Below are positions 36,411-48,683 of a DNA stretch of 64,000 nt, piece by piece. Where the stretch lies: the NCBI RefSeq assembly GCF_029168945.1, contig NC_083606.1, forward strand, positions 248,001 through 312,000. The letters run 5' to 3'. The translations under genes were made by a program, and so were the position numbers. Position 1 is the stretch's first letter. Each line of letters begins with the position of its first letter. Source of the stretch: Cannabis sativa. Taxonomy: Eukaryota > Streptophyta > Magnoliopsida > Rosales > Cannabaceae. A model generated the notes under the pieces. That model made no database searches, was not told where the DNA came from, and saw nothing but the letters and a program-made list of their open reading frames with translations.

Positions 36411-39400
36411 TCACCATAGGCGGTTGATCCTAGGTTTCTGTCGAAACTGCTTCTTTGTCACGCACCAAGGACCGGGGAATGTGCTCAACTGTACAAACAA
36501 CAACAGAAATCATACAGCAACCATTTCCAAAGAGTTGTATAAGTCCAAATGTTTATGGTAAGTTATGCAGCTTACATTGCCGATTAGCTTAGCCCCGAAC
36601 CACGCTGTGTCTTGGCCGTAGGGAGGAGGAATGACCTTAACTCCGCTCGACATAGATGGAGAGAGTATTTCATGCAGTTCCTTTTCTAGCCGATCTGAAA
36701 CAACAACCAAAATGCATACCACAACACATCAGTGTGTCAATTTTCACCAATTTTATGCTTTTTTCCACATGAAAGTGAACTGCATACACCTGCCAATCCG
36801 GGTAAACACGCCGTGCCTCCTGATAGTATGATAGTCTTGAACCAAGCATTGTCACTTGTTAGTTCTGCAGCATCACAATGGTCCATACAGAGTGCTATAG
36901 CCTGGTGCAAACCCATCGCTCGCCTGTAAAAAAACATACCATAAAGCGTTTCTAGACATCTTTTTCGATGAATCAATAAGTACCCAATGTTTGTAAAACT
37001 GTAATTGTTTTCTAATTTTATAATATGGCACATATAACACCCAGATTCTAGATCATTTGGTCTGGACAGAAACATGTAATACTAGTTATCTTCAAATTTT
37101 CTATTCATAAATTCAAAATGAAGTTTGTACTGACGAAACTGGAAGAAAATTATAGTTTAACAAACATTAGGTACTTTTACCACTATTTACCCTATTAAAT
37201 ATTATTAACGAAGTTGGAGAACTTACACTCCTGCCATTCGTGGCTGGAATAAGATCTCGCCTGTTTGAAACCGCTCTTTAGAAAGTGTGAACAGACCTTC
37301 TCCTGTGGCATCACATGATGCCTGTGTATCTTTGAGTAGCTCAGCTTCATAATCATAAGCAACATAACAGAGATTCTGTATAGAAATCGGCCATAAACAG
37401 AACTCAGCCTAAACAAGATCGAAACATTCGAATAACAAGTAAAGAGTTTGTACCTCTTTCAAAGTGCGAACGGTGTACAACGATTCGAAACTAATATTGT
37501 TCTGCTGCATCAACTCCTTAAGAAACCCGGTAAGTTTTAGAGCTCCCAATCCAACAACCTCCACACCAACTTTGCGCATTACTTTACCATGTAAAACTAG
37601 AAGCCGAAAAAGAAAAGGAAAGATTATATTTCAGACCCCAAAAAAGAAGTGACACCAGCATAAAAGAAAGCAGTGGAAAATCCAGGGAATGAAAACTAAT
37701 AAGGAAGCATGAACTGTAGAAACTAGCAATCCTTACTGGGAACAACCGATGTGACTTGAAACCCGATATTTACAACAATTCCTGAAGTTCTTCTAGCAGC
37801 ATACAAAGCTAAAGTTGCCTACATTTTCAAAAACAGATAATGGAGATAAGATTTTACAAATAATAAGTAAGTTCAGGATTGCCAACCACTCAAATCACAC
37901 AAGCTTGGTTTATAAAAGGGTAATGAAGAGTGAAAATTGGATCAAGGGGTGACGGCTCAAATAGTCAAGCTCCTATAGTTTTCCAGTTGTTCTAGGGCCC
38001 TTCTGCATAGTTCTTCTGAATTTCGAATAATCTATAAGATCTTCTGTTTTCGATTATCTAATAAATCTTTCTATTCATTTCAAAACTTGCACGATCCTCG
38101 TCCTGAAATACTACTAGTATTAAGGCATAGAGAAATTCACCTGATTAATTGCACAAACAGCAGGAACATTCATGTCAAAGAGTGTTGTATAGATGGCTTC
38201 CTTGAGTTGTCGTCTTGATGCTTTTGCAGATTCGGTATCTGCAATTAGAAGACAGAAACCATATCATATGAACATAAAGTGTCTCTCAAACAAGAAAAAC
38301 AACAGACATATCAAATTATAGAAGATGGTGCTCACTGACCATCATAATGCAAGATTGGTATAGACACAACCACAGGCTGTGATGCTGCTCTTACCTGCAT
38401 TCTACAAAATTCAAAACAACACACACATCAAATTATATATTAACTAAATACTTATTGGTGACATAACAAAACAAAGAGAAAGAGAGGAGCTACCTTCCAT
38501 AAATAGTGGAAAAGAACTGCCTAAGTCTTGAATACATTGGAGATTCAATGTTACCAAATTCCTGCATAAGAAAAATTAACAATTGGGATTAGTGAATGAA
38601 TGAAATGAATGATGAAACTATGAAGTTGGGGAGTTTAAAATGTGACCAAGAAAGTAGCAGAGCGCACAGATGGAGCAGCATACTTGCTCCAACCATATTT
38701 GCAATAACCAGAACCACCTGAACAAAGAACAGAAATTGGGTATTCAATAGTGTTCTTATAATACTACAAAGATCAATATCTTTATAGGGATATTTGCGCG
38801 GCAAAATTTCTTATGCAATTTATTTTGTTGCACTTAAATATTTATGTAAATTTTTTGGTGGTGAAAATTCCTATGTAGTTCATTTTGTTGCACTTAAATT
38901 CTTGTGTAAATTTTTTAGCAGCAAAACTCCCAACGATTACATATTTAATGTAACATTAGTCCTTGAGTTGGTAACAACAAAGAGACTAATATTGTAACAA
39001 AATGTCTACTAACAAAAAATTTATTTAAGAATTTAAGTGCAACAAAATGAACTACATATGATTTTTATCACCAAAAAATTAACATATAAGTATTTAAGTG
39101 TAACAAAATAAACTACATGATAATTTTTGCTCCAAATTTCCCTATCTTCTTTATATCATGTAGATATTACCATCAATGATAATTGAGAGTAACAACAAAA
39201 AACTAATATGATAACAAAATGACTACATACTCATAGTAGCAAAAAATTTACATAGGGATTTAAGTACAATAAAATAAACTACATAAGGATTTTTACTACT
39301 AAAAAATTAACATAAATATTTAAGTGCAAAAAGTGAAATACATAAAAAATTTTGCTGCAAATTTTTCTATCTCTATATCATATAAATATTACCATCAATT

Positions 39401-40351
39401 ATTATTGATGGTAACAACATAGGAACTAATATTGTAATAAAATGACTACATACTAGTAAAAAATTTACATAGAAATTTAAGTACAACAAAATGAACTTAC
39501 ATAAAGATTTTTACCACCAAAAAATTTACATAAATAATTAAATACAACAAAGTGAACTACAAACAAAATTTTGCTGCCAATTTCCCTATCTCTATATCAT
39601 ACAAATATTACCATACCATCAATTATCATTGATGTTAACAACATAAGAACTAATATTGTAACAAAATGACTACGTAGTAGCAAAAAATTTACAAAATTTA
39701 CATAAGTACAACAAAATGAACTACCAACCAAAAACTTACTAGTTATTATTACTATTGACTAGTTATTGTTCTTATATTACTATAAAGATCATATCTTTAT
39801 ATCATATAAATATTACCATCAATGATAATTGAGCCAGGAACTTGCACACGTTGACCATAAATTCTCATAAAACACAATTGAGTAGGTTGAGTAGTGAGTG
39901 TTCTGCAATAACCAAAACCCAAAAAAGTACTGATCTTGAAACTAAAAAAAAACCAAACAAAAATCACAAATTGAAAGTTGGGAACTTACTGAAGAGGATA
40001 AGCAGATCTCAAATATGTTTCAGCAAAAACAAGAGAATCCCAAGAGTGAGGAAGAGAAGCATTCTGATTCTGTAAAAAGAAAACCCAAAGCTTTTCATCT
40101 AAAGCTAAAGACTTTAAGTACTTACAAACCACACTCATCTTTGCAACTTCTTTGGGTCCCAAAAGTTTGAGGATTTGTAGCAAAACATCAGAAGGTATTT
40201 CCAGAAAAGAAGGAGAGAGATGATGATGATGATGATGATGATGAGAAGGGGGAGACAGATGGGTAGCCATGGATGATGATGAGTCTGGTTTGGAATTGGA
40301 AGAGGAGCGTTTTGAGACTGAATCCCATACTTTTTTAAGAAGGGTAGCCAT
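36411..40351 (-). CDS. ARP8: Actin-related protein 8 (F-box + actin fold)
   Basis: Twelve exons on the minus strand: 40351-39990, 39902-39817, 38717-38647, 38561-38494, 38401-38340, 38238-38141, 37818-37737, 37596-37454, 37375-37227, 36923-36790, 36694-36576 and 36488-36411. Phases join throughout, giving 483 residues (Arabidopsis ARP8 is about 471). A low-complexity N terminus with eight consecutive His (about residues 37-44) is followed by an F-box at about 49-92 (EIPSDVLLQILKLLGPKEVA). The actin fold follows, with GGSGYCKYGWS, IVVNIGFQ, MGLHQAI, ILSGGTACLPGL and the C-terminal VIPPPYGQDTAWFGAKL. This F-box/actin fusion is unique to plant ARP8, a nucleolus-associated protein of uncertain function. 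Intron 2 (1,099 bp) carries the tandem MITE array described separately. Confidence 0.94.
38788..39816. repeat. Tandem MITE-derived array with copied splice donor (ARP8 intron 2)
   Basis: A Mutator-type MITE starts GGGATATTTGCGCGGCAAAAT at 38788 and its first right end is TTTTTGCTCCAAATTTCCC at about 39142. Flanks TATCTTTATA and TATCTTCTTTA resemble a target duplication. The unit from the MITE's interior (GTAACAACAA) through its right end, the intron flank and the last 17 bases of exon 2 is then repeated with a period of about 222 bp. Exon-tail copies (CATCAATGATAATTGAG-like, plus strand) are at 39171, 39393 and 39617; the real one is at 39817. Confidence 0.75.
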
Positions 40352-41250
40352 GGAAGGATGAAAGGGTTATTCAAAGTTTGACATAGCCATTAGAACCAGA
40401 AAGAGAGAGATAAGAGAGGAGAAAGAAAGTTGTTGAATTTGGTGTAATTGAAAACTAAAGGCTCAGACTTTGAGTTCACACGTGTGTAAAGGAGCAAACT
40501 TTGATTATTACTATGATTATCAATGTCATAAACAACACAGTTTCTGTTTTACCTTTCTTTCTTACACTTCTGACGGTTTTTTTTTTTTTTTTTTTTACAT
40601 TTAAATATTTAATCGTCAGTTGATAATCATTGAATCACGTTGCTAATTTTAGTATTAAAAATAATAGAGTTTTTTTTTTTTTCCTTTTTTAATTCCCCAA
40701 GGAAAAAAATCTCATTTTTATTATGTTGGAAAATTTATTTTAAAAGTACAATCTTTTTTATTTTATTCTTCAAAGTCAAAGAATATATTGATTATTAGAG
40801 GAAATTTTTTAAATTAAGAAATTACTACATAACATATTTAATATATGCAGCAATATTTCTATTAAAGACATACATTGTAAAAAATTGAAAATAAAAACCT
40901 AATTAGTCTAAAAAACAATCCCACTAAGAAAAAGAAATGATCAGAGTTCACAACAACTACAGAATAAGATTAAGGGTTTTATCGGTTTGGTATGGACTGC
41001 TTAATTCTAATTTGAGATAAATAACTATTTTTTTCTTGTGGTATGAAAAGTATAAGTTTTTTTTTTTTTTTTTTGAAACAATATGAAAAGTATAAGTTAC
41101 TTGTTATATTTTCTCTCCTTTTAATATAAAAGTTCAAACATAAAAATATTTAATTGGAATTAGTTTAAGAGCTTTTTTTTCAATTTTAACCAAAAACAGA
41201 TAATAATATTACAAACAAACTTTCAGTCGATCAAATAAAAAAATATACAA
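40352..41250. other. ARP8 promoter/leader and AT-rich intergenic DNA
   Basis: The first 100 bases are purine-rich on the plus strand (AGAAAGAGAGAGATAAGAGAGGAGAAAG), the usual CT-rich leader of a minus-strand gene. Poly-T runs are at 40577-40598, 40670 and 41058-41074. No gene. Confidence 0.4.
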
Positions 41251-41254
41251 CTTG

Positions 41255-42740
41255 ATAAAAAAAAAATTACATAAATACCTCTTACACACACTTTCAACCC
41301 ACACGATCCACGCTTTGTGAGATTAAAACCTTCGTGTGATGCAATTAGGTCGGTAATGATAAAAAGAGAAAGTACCATTAATTCTGACGACGTCACTTGA
41401 GAAGAAGAACAAACTCACGCACACAACCTTCAATCGACCAACCCAGCAACCCAACATAATCAAAACAAAACCCAACCAGAAAGAGAACCACCGTTAATTT
41501 CAACGATTTCACCCGAGAAAACGATCGAAATCAATCAAAACAGTGGTTGTTTCGAATTCATGAAAAAAAACTACTACGAAACTAATATTCAACCAAAAAT
41601 CCGGTTTAATTCGAATAAAACTAATGTCTTGACTTCAATTTCCAGATCCATGAAATGCAGATATCAAAAGGTTGAACTAAAGTTCCGAAACAATCCAATT
41701 AAAGTATAATCCAAAAAAAATTACACCAATACTATAGTTAAATATTTATCCCGATGCATTTTTGTTATTTTCTAGATTTCTAATGGTGAATTTATTTTTA
41801 TTAAATCACAAATAGACATGTAAATAGAGTTACGTACATGTAAACACTGTTCTAATTTTTAATGTTTCATAACAGTTGCATTATAGTTGTATAAATATTT
41901 TGCTAACAGTTGATTCTCCACATATTACTATTAAGGTACAACTAATTATCGATCAGTGACAAAAAAAATACTAACAAATAGTTTCTTATAGATGCACATT
42001 AACATTTAATATTTTTAGTTGCAATTAAGTTGCACGTTAGTTGAATAATAGTTTTTCTACTACAATATCATAATATTATAAAAATAAGGCTCAAAATTGT
42101 CAAATACGCAATCTGAACAGATAAAACATGATTGTTGTAATATTCATTTGTATTAAATATGTGGAATTATTAGTTATTTTGTGCTTTTATGTTAGTTGAC
42201 TCGCAACATATATAATTGTTGCATTACAGTTTCATCACAGTTATCTTAAAGTTGACTTCTTCTTTCTATTCTGGCCGTCAAAGTTAAAAAAAATTTCAAG
42301 TAAGGACGCCTTCGACTTCTTCTTCACTGGATGACGACCACCTTTAGCCATGGGGGGAGCGAAATCAGAGTCATCATCGTCGACGACTGGGCGTTTCTCT
42401 TTAGCCTTGTTAGCAACTGATTTATGACCTATTTTTGAAGCTTTTTTTTGGCAATAGAAATGGAGAAGCAGAACCACAAGTAATAGCCATTATATATACG
42501 AAATGAAAGATATGTATAAAAAAAACTAATGAAGGAGGCAGTTGAAAGAAGAAGATGGTGAAGGTTATGGCTGGAAGGTAGTTTTCGTGGGTTTTGAACG
42601 TGAGTTTTGAAAGCGTAATGGCTGGAAGATGGTTTGGGCTGACATGAATGGACATGTATAAGTGATATTTTGGTAAATAAAAGCTCATTAAAGACAAAAT
42701 TGTTACCCACACCTTATGGAGATATTTTTGTAAATAAAGT
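41255..42740. mobile_element. Possible Mutator-like non-autonomous element
   Basis: The outer sequences TTACATAAATACCTCTTACACACAC at the left and the inverse of CACACCTTATGGAGATATTTTTGTAA at the right look like worn inverted ends. The minus-strand 78-codon frame at 42241-42477 has a charged, NLS-rich make-up (AKEKRPVVDDDDSDFAPP, then HPVKKKSK), as in the accessory ORFs of Ulp1-carrying MULEs, but no domain can be proven. Borders are approximate. Confidence 0.3.
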
Positions 42741-42814
42741 GTTAATTTATATTTTTCATGTAAAAATTTCTTAGTTTAATAATTTGTGTGAAATTATTAA
42801 ATTAGTCGATAACT

Positions 42815-42990
42815 TATAAAATTGAGGGTCTAGCACCACTCGATGTATCATATTACTATTAGTAATTAAATATTGAGTCTCAAATAATTTAATCTAATAA
42901 CTTTTTATAAAATATCGTTAATCATTCACAAGACACTACCTCATAATAATACTAAACACTACTGATGCCTAATAATAATGATCATTATTT
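42815..42990. repeat. Family D inverted-repeat element, copy
   Basis: GGGTCTAGCACCACTCGATGTATCATATTACTATTAG at the left, with AATATCGTTAATCATTCACAAGACACTACCTC at the right, matches the arms of the elements at 15100-15290 and in the LLG1 intron. Confidence 0.45.
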
Positions 42991-43049
42991 TTAGGCTAGA
43001 GAAGCAACAACATTGCTCTTGACTCTTGATGTAGAGAGTCACACCATTC

Positions 43050-43400
43050 TAATTGTTTTTTTGCAAAGACCCTATCCTATCACATTCACAATCATTTCTT
43101 CATACACAAAAGAGGTCACTTTACATTTCATTTTCTTATTACTAAACCCAAAAAAGCTTTGAGCTTTATGTTTGAAATGATGTGCTTATTAACAGGTTTA
43201 CATTGCATGTTATAATAAAACATTTGAGTCTTATTCATTAAGCATCTCATCTATGTCCCATTTCCAAGGGAAAGAAGATAAAAAGAGTGAAGTTGCAGAT
43301 GAAGACTTGGACTTCTCAAATGACCTTGACTTTGATTTTTCTGGGTCATCTTAACTTTAAACAACTAATAATGTGTTGAAACAAATCCATGGAAAGAAAC
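43050..43400 (+). pseudogene. Truncated 5' duplicate of the WD40 gene
   Basis: By eye this aligns with 48415-48830. Shared features: the leader exon (TTTGCAAAGACCC, CATTTCTTC..AAAGAGGTCACTTT), the leader intron (GTGCTTATTAACAGGTTTACATTGCATGTTAT), the start context ATGTCCCATTTCCAAGGG, an acidic stretch ending DLDFDF, and the following GGGTCATCTTAACTT, which in the active gene is the start of intron 1. The copied frame has its own stop just beyond and no later exons. Confidence 0.7.
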
Positions 43401-43554
43401 CAGTCAAAAGGTTCTAGTTGTTATCATTATTGTAATCTTTTCCATAACATAGAAAAATGTATGCTTTGTTTCACAATGACACATCAATTTTCAGATTTTT
43501 AATATATAACCTTCAAATTAAATTATAAAATAAACAAATAGCCCCCATTTTGAT

Positions 43555-44122
43555 ATTTCACACATGTTCGCGGTAAAAGTGGTGCGGGTTGTAACTTTTT
43601 TCTCAAACCAAACTGCATATGTAATTTTTGTAATTTCTCAAACTGCAACCGCACTGCGAGATTTTAAAACCGTAAAAATTACACCACGAAAATACAATAT
43701 AGTGTAATTTAAGTAATTCACACTATCATTATTATCAAACATTATAATAAAAATTCAAAAATTAATCTAATAAAATTTTAACAATTCAAACAAAAAAAAT
43801 CTTATTAAATATTAATAATATAGCATATATAATAATGATCAAATTATTATATTAAATTATCTCTAAGAAAATAATATAATATACATATATATTATATATA
43901 TTTATTCTTATATGAAAGAAAAATCATTTTGTTAAAATAGTAACTTTGTAAAATATAGTGCGGTGTAATTTGAACCGTAATTATTAAATTCAAAACCGTA
44001 AACTATATCGCGCGGTTTAGCCAAATATATAAACCACAACCGCACCATTCAAATCGTATTTTTTATGCAATGTAATACGGTACAGGCAGTTTGTGTGGTG
44101 TGAACGGTTTGATGAACACCCC
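43555..44122. repeat. hAT-like foldback element (AACCGCACC-rich)
   Basis: The right end reads GTGTGAACGGTTTGATGAACACCCCTAC, whose inverse (GGGGTGTTCATCAAACCG) is a terminus seen widely in plant hAT-type MITEs. The left part has matching GGTGCGGGTTGTAACTTTT and CTGCAACCGCACTGCG phrases. No target duplication was identified. It ends about 250 bases from the SEC15A stop. Confidence 0.5.
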
Positions 44123-44377
44123 TACTCAATATAATCGGACTCAATCCTCTTCCATTTCTCTTCTCAAAACCAAAAATTTATATATGAATGAAAGAGAACA
44201 ATTTTCAATGTACAATAAGAGATCAAGAGAAAAAAGAAATCAAATTGCATATTTATTGTATGGACATATATCATTAGGAAATGTTAATGATTCCCATACA
44301 TTCTCAAACTCAATAGAAAAACCAAAACAAAACTATACTAAACTAATAAGAGTAAAGAAGGGACCTTTTGATAGATA

Positions 44378-46747
44378 TCAGTTGAAATCCTTCAATCTTT
44401 TCTTCAGCATGTCCATCGATTTCTTCTTCGCGCTTTGCTTCGTGTTCCTCGTTGCAAGGCTTCCAAAGATCCCATCAGGTGCATCCTTAAACTTCTCACA
44501 AACCGTACTAACTTTCTTGTAATCCAAGGCATTGTAGTTTCGCTCGCGAATCACAGGATTCATGAAGTTCTCGGGTTGACTGCTCGATAAAAGGTTGATT
44601 AGTTGGCGTGCTTCGATCAAACAGCCTCTAAAACTACCTTCCTTGTACACTTCGCTTAATCCCATACCATGAAATCTTTCTTCCGCGAAATTCTCTAACA
44701 TCTTTAGATCGGTGTTGATGCCAATAACAGCAGCCGGACTAAACCTCTTGACGCTATCACTAAGGAAGGCAGACACTATCGAGTTGGAAATGTGCTCTAG
44801 AGCTCCACATCCAATCTTGTACAACGAATCCAACGGCAAAATTTGCTGAGCCGTGGACATAATCGTGTCAAGGTAAACGATGACTTCGTTGATATAGTCG
44901 TTCCCATTCTCTGCTATCTCCTCTGAAGTCCATTTTATGTTTTCGGTTAGTGCCATATACTCATCCAACTTATTGTTAACCAAATTCAACAGAGCAAGAT
45001 AAGCAGCATCTCTTGAAGTTTTTAGAACTACCTTTGCAGTTAAACAAGCTTGAGTCCTCTCAACCGATCGAACTGGGATCCCACATAGCTGAGCTGCATT
45101 TCGAACAAAGAAATCGCAAGCTCTTTCGAGAACAGATATGTTTGCAGCGATCTGCATTGCTTGAGATACACCGATGTTGTTGCTTTGAATCGTGTTGAGT
45201 AAGATCTCGTTCAACACATCGATTAGAAGCTTGTCTGTGTACTTTTTCACTACATCATAGAAATTAGCATAGACACCATGAGACAAGTAATCAACCGAAC
45301 CTTTGATAAAGGATCGAACAATTCGACATGAATCAGGCACCATCGAAGAAAAAGGCGCTACATAAGGAAATGCAGGCATAATATCCGAGTTTTGGAGATT
45401 GAATAGCAACACATTGGTTTCGTAATCAGAGTCTTTCTTCAAAACCATTTGCTCGTACGAATCGTGAGCAAGAACGTTTACAATCTGTTCCCGACACTCT
45501 TCTAAAAGAAGTTTATGGTACTTGTCTCTGCAATTGTCCAAAGCCTCAAGGAGTGGACCAACTTCATACCCGTACTGTCTAAGAGTTGAACCAAGAAGTG
45601 TGACATAATCTTTCACCAAAAGAAGGTGTGTTGTTGAATCCATATGTGAGAATTGTTCATCCAAAACCGATATCATCTTAGCTAAAGCTGTTTCCCACAT
45701 TATTTCAACTTGTTCAGCTAAAAGCAAACCCCCAGCAGTCCTGAGAACCCGATCCTCCACTATGAAGAACCCTGCAATTTGAGCTAAAAATGTTTGATAA
45801 GACTCAACAAAAGGCTGCACCGAAGAGATTTGTAAATCCGAGTTAAGCTGCAGCATTCGATTCTTATAGTAATAATCCCGAAACTGCTCAGGAATTCCTA
45901 AGCAATTGTGAATGTGGTATGCTCGATAAAGAGGTGTAAGATCGATTTTCAAAACCGATTCCTCATCTACTTCTTCCACCTCTAAATTAAACGAAAACTC
46001 TTCTAACCCCATGACATTTTGCTCCTCAGCTTTCCTTTGACGTTCCAGCATTTCCTCGTCCCTCTGACGAACCGATGCAGCATGACCTATCGCTGTTTGA
46101 CCGATATCCTTAGCAGAACTCCTTATGTGCACAAGCCACTCATTGAACTTACTACAAACTCTCTTCTCAACATGCGATTTAATAACAGGAATTCTCTGCT
46201 CAATAACCATTCTCAAAGCCTTGACAGGAATCTTCTCCAAGTAATTCTTCTCAATCAAATCGATCGTCTTCAATGCTGGATAAAATCGGCCCTCAGAAAC
46301 ATGACTGTTACACTTTACACAAAGCTCTAACACCATTACACAATTTTTCGACATTTTAACAGCTTCAGTCACATTCTTCTTAATAGCATAAGACTCAAGA
46401 AGCTCCTCAAGTTTAATCAAAAGAACACTCCCAACTTCTTGCAACCGAAAATTATCACTTGACAGATCACATTTAAGCTCTTCAGCATCAACCAAAACCC
46501 CCCGAAGCTCATCGACAGCAAGAATGAATTCCTCATAATGTGTTTTGCAGAGTTCTTCAATCTCGGTTTCCTTCTTCTTCACCACATTCTTGAGCTGGTG
46601 AAGAAGTGATTCGGGCCTCCCCATTTCGAAGGCATGCCTAACAAGAGGACCAACATCATCACCATTCGAAATCAAAGTTGCAAGAACCAAATCTTCTCCT
46701 GTATCACCATTCTCAGTAACAATTTTTCTCTTTGGTTTCACATCCAT
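44378..46747 (-). CDS. SEC15A: Exocyst complex component SEC15A
   Basis: An intronless 789-residue frame. The ATG at 46747 ([20 protein letters not shown]) is chosen because the reading three codons upstream lacks an ATG and Arabidopsis SEC15A starts [20 protein letters not shown]. Near-identical blocks to SEC15A run throughout: [66 protein letters not shown], and the end [19 protein letters not shown]15B differs clearly at its N terminus (as recalled), so this is the A type. The protein is a helical-rod exocyst subunit, with a coiled coil at about 225-245 and the Sec15 C-terminal domain at about 460-770. It links Rab GTPases on secretory vesicles to tethering at the plasma membrane, with roles in pollen-tube and wall growth. 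An intron in the 5' leader is likely between 46757 and 47455. Confidence 0.95.
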   Translation of the reverse strand: MDVKPKRKIVTENGDTGEDLVLATLISNGDDVGPLVRHAFEMGRPESLLHQLKNVVKKKETEIEELCKTHYEEFILAVDELRGVLVDAEELKCDLSSDNFRLQEVGSVLLIKLEELLESYAIKKNVTEAVKMSKNCVMVLELCVKCNSHVSEGRFYPALKTIDLIEKNYLEKIPVKALRMVIEQRIPVIKSHVEKRVCSKFNEWLVHIRSSAKDIGQTAIGHAASVRQRDEEMLERQRKAEEQNVMGLEEFSFNLEVEEVDEESVLKIDLTPLYRAYHIHNCLGIPEQFRDYYYKNRMLQLNSDLQISSVQPFVESYQTFLAQIAGFFIVEDRVLRTAGGLLLAEQVEIMWETALAKMISVLDEQFSHMDSTTHLLLVKDYVTLLGSTLRQYGYEVGPLLEALDNCRDKYHKLLLEECREQIVNVLAHDSYEQMVLKKDSDYETNVLLFNLQNSDIMPAFPYVAPFSSMVPDSCRIVRSFIKGSVDYLSHGVYANFYDVVKKYTDKLLIDVLNEILLNTIQSNNIGVSQAMQIAANISVLERACDFFVRNAAQLCGIPVRSVERTQACLTAKVVLKTSRDAAYLALLNLVNNKLDEYMALTENIKWTSEEIAENGNDYINEVIVYLDTIMSTAQQILPLDSLYKIGCGALEHISNSIVSAFLSDSVKRFSPAAVIGINTDLKMLENFAEERFHGMGLSEVYKEGSFRGCLIEARQLINLLSSSQPENFMNPVIRERNYNALDYKKVSTVCEKFKDAPDGIFGSLATRNTKQSAKKKSMDMLKKRLKDFN

Positions 46748-47900
46748 TATTCCCAAATATCCTATCCAAAAACAACATTCAAATATAAGATAAAATAATC
46801 AAATAAACAACAGCTTCAAATTCCAATAGTATAATTCTTCTTAACAATTTATCAATTTATGCCAAAAACAAGGATTTTTGTTCTGAGCAGAAAAAACATA
46901 ATATAAACCTAAAATAAAATCAATAAAAACTAAAAATTCTGCATTAAATAGCAAATCTAATGCAGATTTTATAACCAAAATTCAATTTGCAATTATAAAA
47001 CAAAACAAAATAGATATCACATTGAATCAATTCACTGACCTATATCTCCCCTTCAAACACAATAATTATAGTTTTAGTTAAATAATAATAATAAAATTCT
47101 ATCAAAAGAAAACATAAATAGAATATATGTCATCAAACAACATAAGAAAGTTCATACAACAAAAGATAAAAAAAACTAATTTTTACATTAAATACATGTA
47201 AAATTGCATAGTTGCATGATTACATAGTGGATGCAATTTTAACATAACACCAAAAAAAAACCACATAAGAAGCTCAGCCCCCCAAACAAAAAAAAAATCA
47301 CAGCTCAGAGAGAAGCATTCTCTTAACAAAATTCCTTCGAACCCATTTGTGGAAATGGAATAAAAACCAAAACTCACATCTCAATTTGGGAAAAAAGCAA
47401 GAAAAGAGTGAAACTTTAATAGAGTTTAGAATGAGATTATAGGAAAGATTGTACCTTTATTCCTTTTAAGAAAGGAAAGTGTTGTGGTGGTAAGCGAAAT
47501 TAACCAAAAAGCTAATATAAACGAAAGAAGAGAAGGAAGGAAGAGGTAATAGTATGATCAATGAGAGACATATTCGAGGAGAAGGAGAAGGAGAATGGTG
47601 AGAGTTCCTATGAGAGAAAGGGAGATTGTGAATTTACAATAATGCCCTTCATAAAGCTTATGTATATAAAGGGTAGAAAAGTAAAGTAAGGAGGAGAAGA
47701 AGGCTAATTATAAGGAATATATAAACAAAACTCCCCTGAAAAAAAAAAATTAAGAAAAAAAAAACATTTTTTATTATGTTTTTGTTAGCGAAAACGGTTT
47801 TTTTATTAAAAAAAAGCAAAATTTGTATTAGATGATTGATTGACACGTATTCATCTTCTTCCCTGAGACATATGTTAAAAATCATTATCAAATCTAGAAT
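46748..47900. other. SEC15A 5' leader region and intergenic DNA
   Basis: The minus-strand leader probably begins near 47455-47600, where the plus strand is AG-rich (AGGAGAAGGAGAAGGAGAATGG), and is spliced to just before the start codon. No other gene. Confidence 0.4.
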
Positions 47901-47901
47901 A

Positions 47902-48380
47902 TGTTAGAATGTTTTACAATGTTCTAAGAAATTTGTAAGAAAAATCAAGAACAATCTAGAAAGTTTTAGAGAAAACTTAAAATCACTAGAACTAAGATTA
48001 GATAATTCTAGAGTTGTTTAGAAAATAGTAAGAAGTAATTAATTAGCTAGTAAATTAGAAAAATCTAGAAATCTTTAGATACATCTTTTGTAGCCTATAA
48101 ATATAGGTGAGGTGTGTGCTTGAGATGCAAGTTTGAGCAAGAGAGTTCAAGTGTGAGAAAAAAGAGTCTAAAGTGTGTGAGTTCTTAATAAGTGTCTAAA
48201 GACAAAGTATCCCAAAAGTGTGAGTTATACACAAGTGTGTAGTAAAGGTGTCTAGTGATAAAATAAAAGAGTGAGTGCTTAGTGCGTATTGTGGTCAAGT
48301 TAAAGTATTCAAGTCTTGGTGTAATTGCTTTTACAATAATAAAGTAATTACGTTTTTACGTGTTGTGGTGTCCAACAACA
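47902..48380 (+). mobile_element. Probable solo LTR
   Basis: Begins TGTTAGAATG and ends GTGTCCAACA(ACA), so it has TG..CA ends in a short inverted repeat. It contains a TATA box (CCTATAAATATAGG at 48096-48109), a transcribed-looking R region rich in AAGTGTG and GAGTG, and AATAAAG at 48338-48344 near the end, as in a copia-type LTR of about 480 bp. No primer-binding site or internal domain follows, and no clean target duplication was found. Confidence 0.6.
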
Positions 48381-48683
48381 TAGGGATTCAGTCACCGTTT
48401 TAATCAATTACTAATTACTTTTGCAGAGACCCAATTTCATAAAAATCGTTTCTTCGAAGTTCAAACACGAAGAAGAGGTAACTTTTTCATTTTCTTTCTT
48501 TCTTTTTTTTTTTTTTTTTCAATTGAATCAGAGACAAGAAATGTTTTTTTTTTTTTTTTATGGGCATATCGTAATCTTTATATGTTGTTTGTTATTATAC
48601 GATTGTGATGATATGCTTATTATTGGGTTTGCATTTGCATGTTATGATAGGCTTTTCAAGACCCTTTTAAGACAGACCAAACT

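Noticed and set aside
44091..44522. 143-codon plus-strand frame
   Set aside because: Made of a MITE end and the antisense of the SEC15A 3' coding end.
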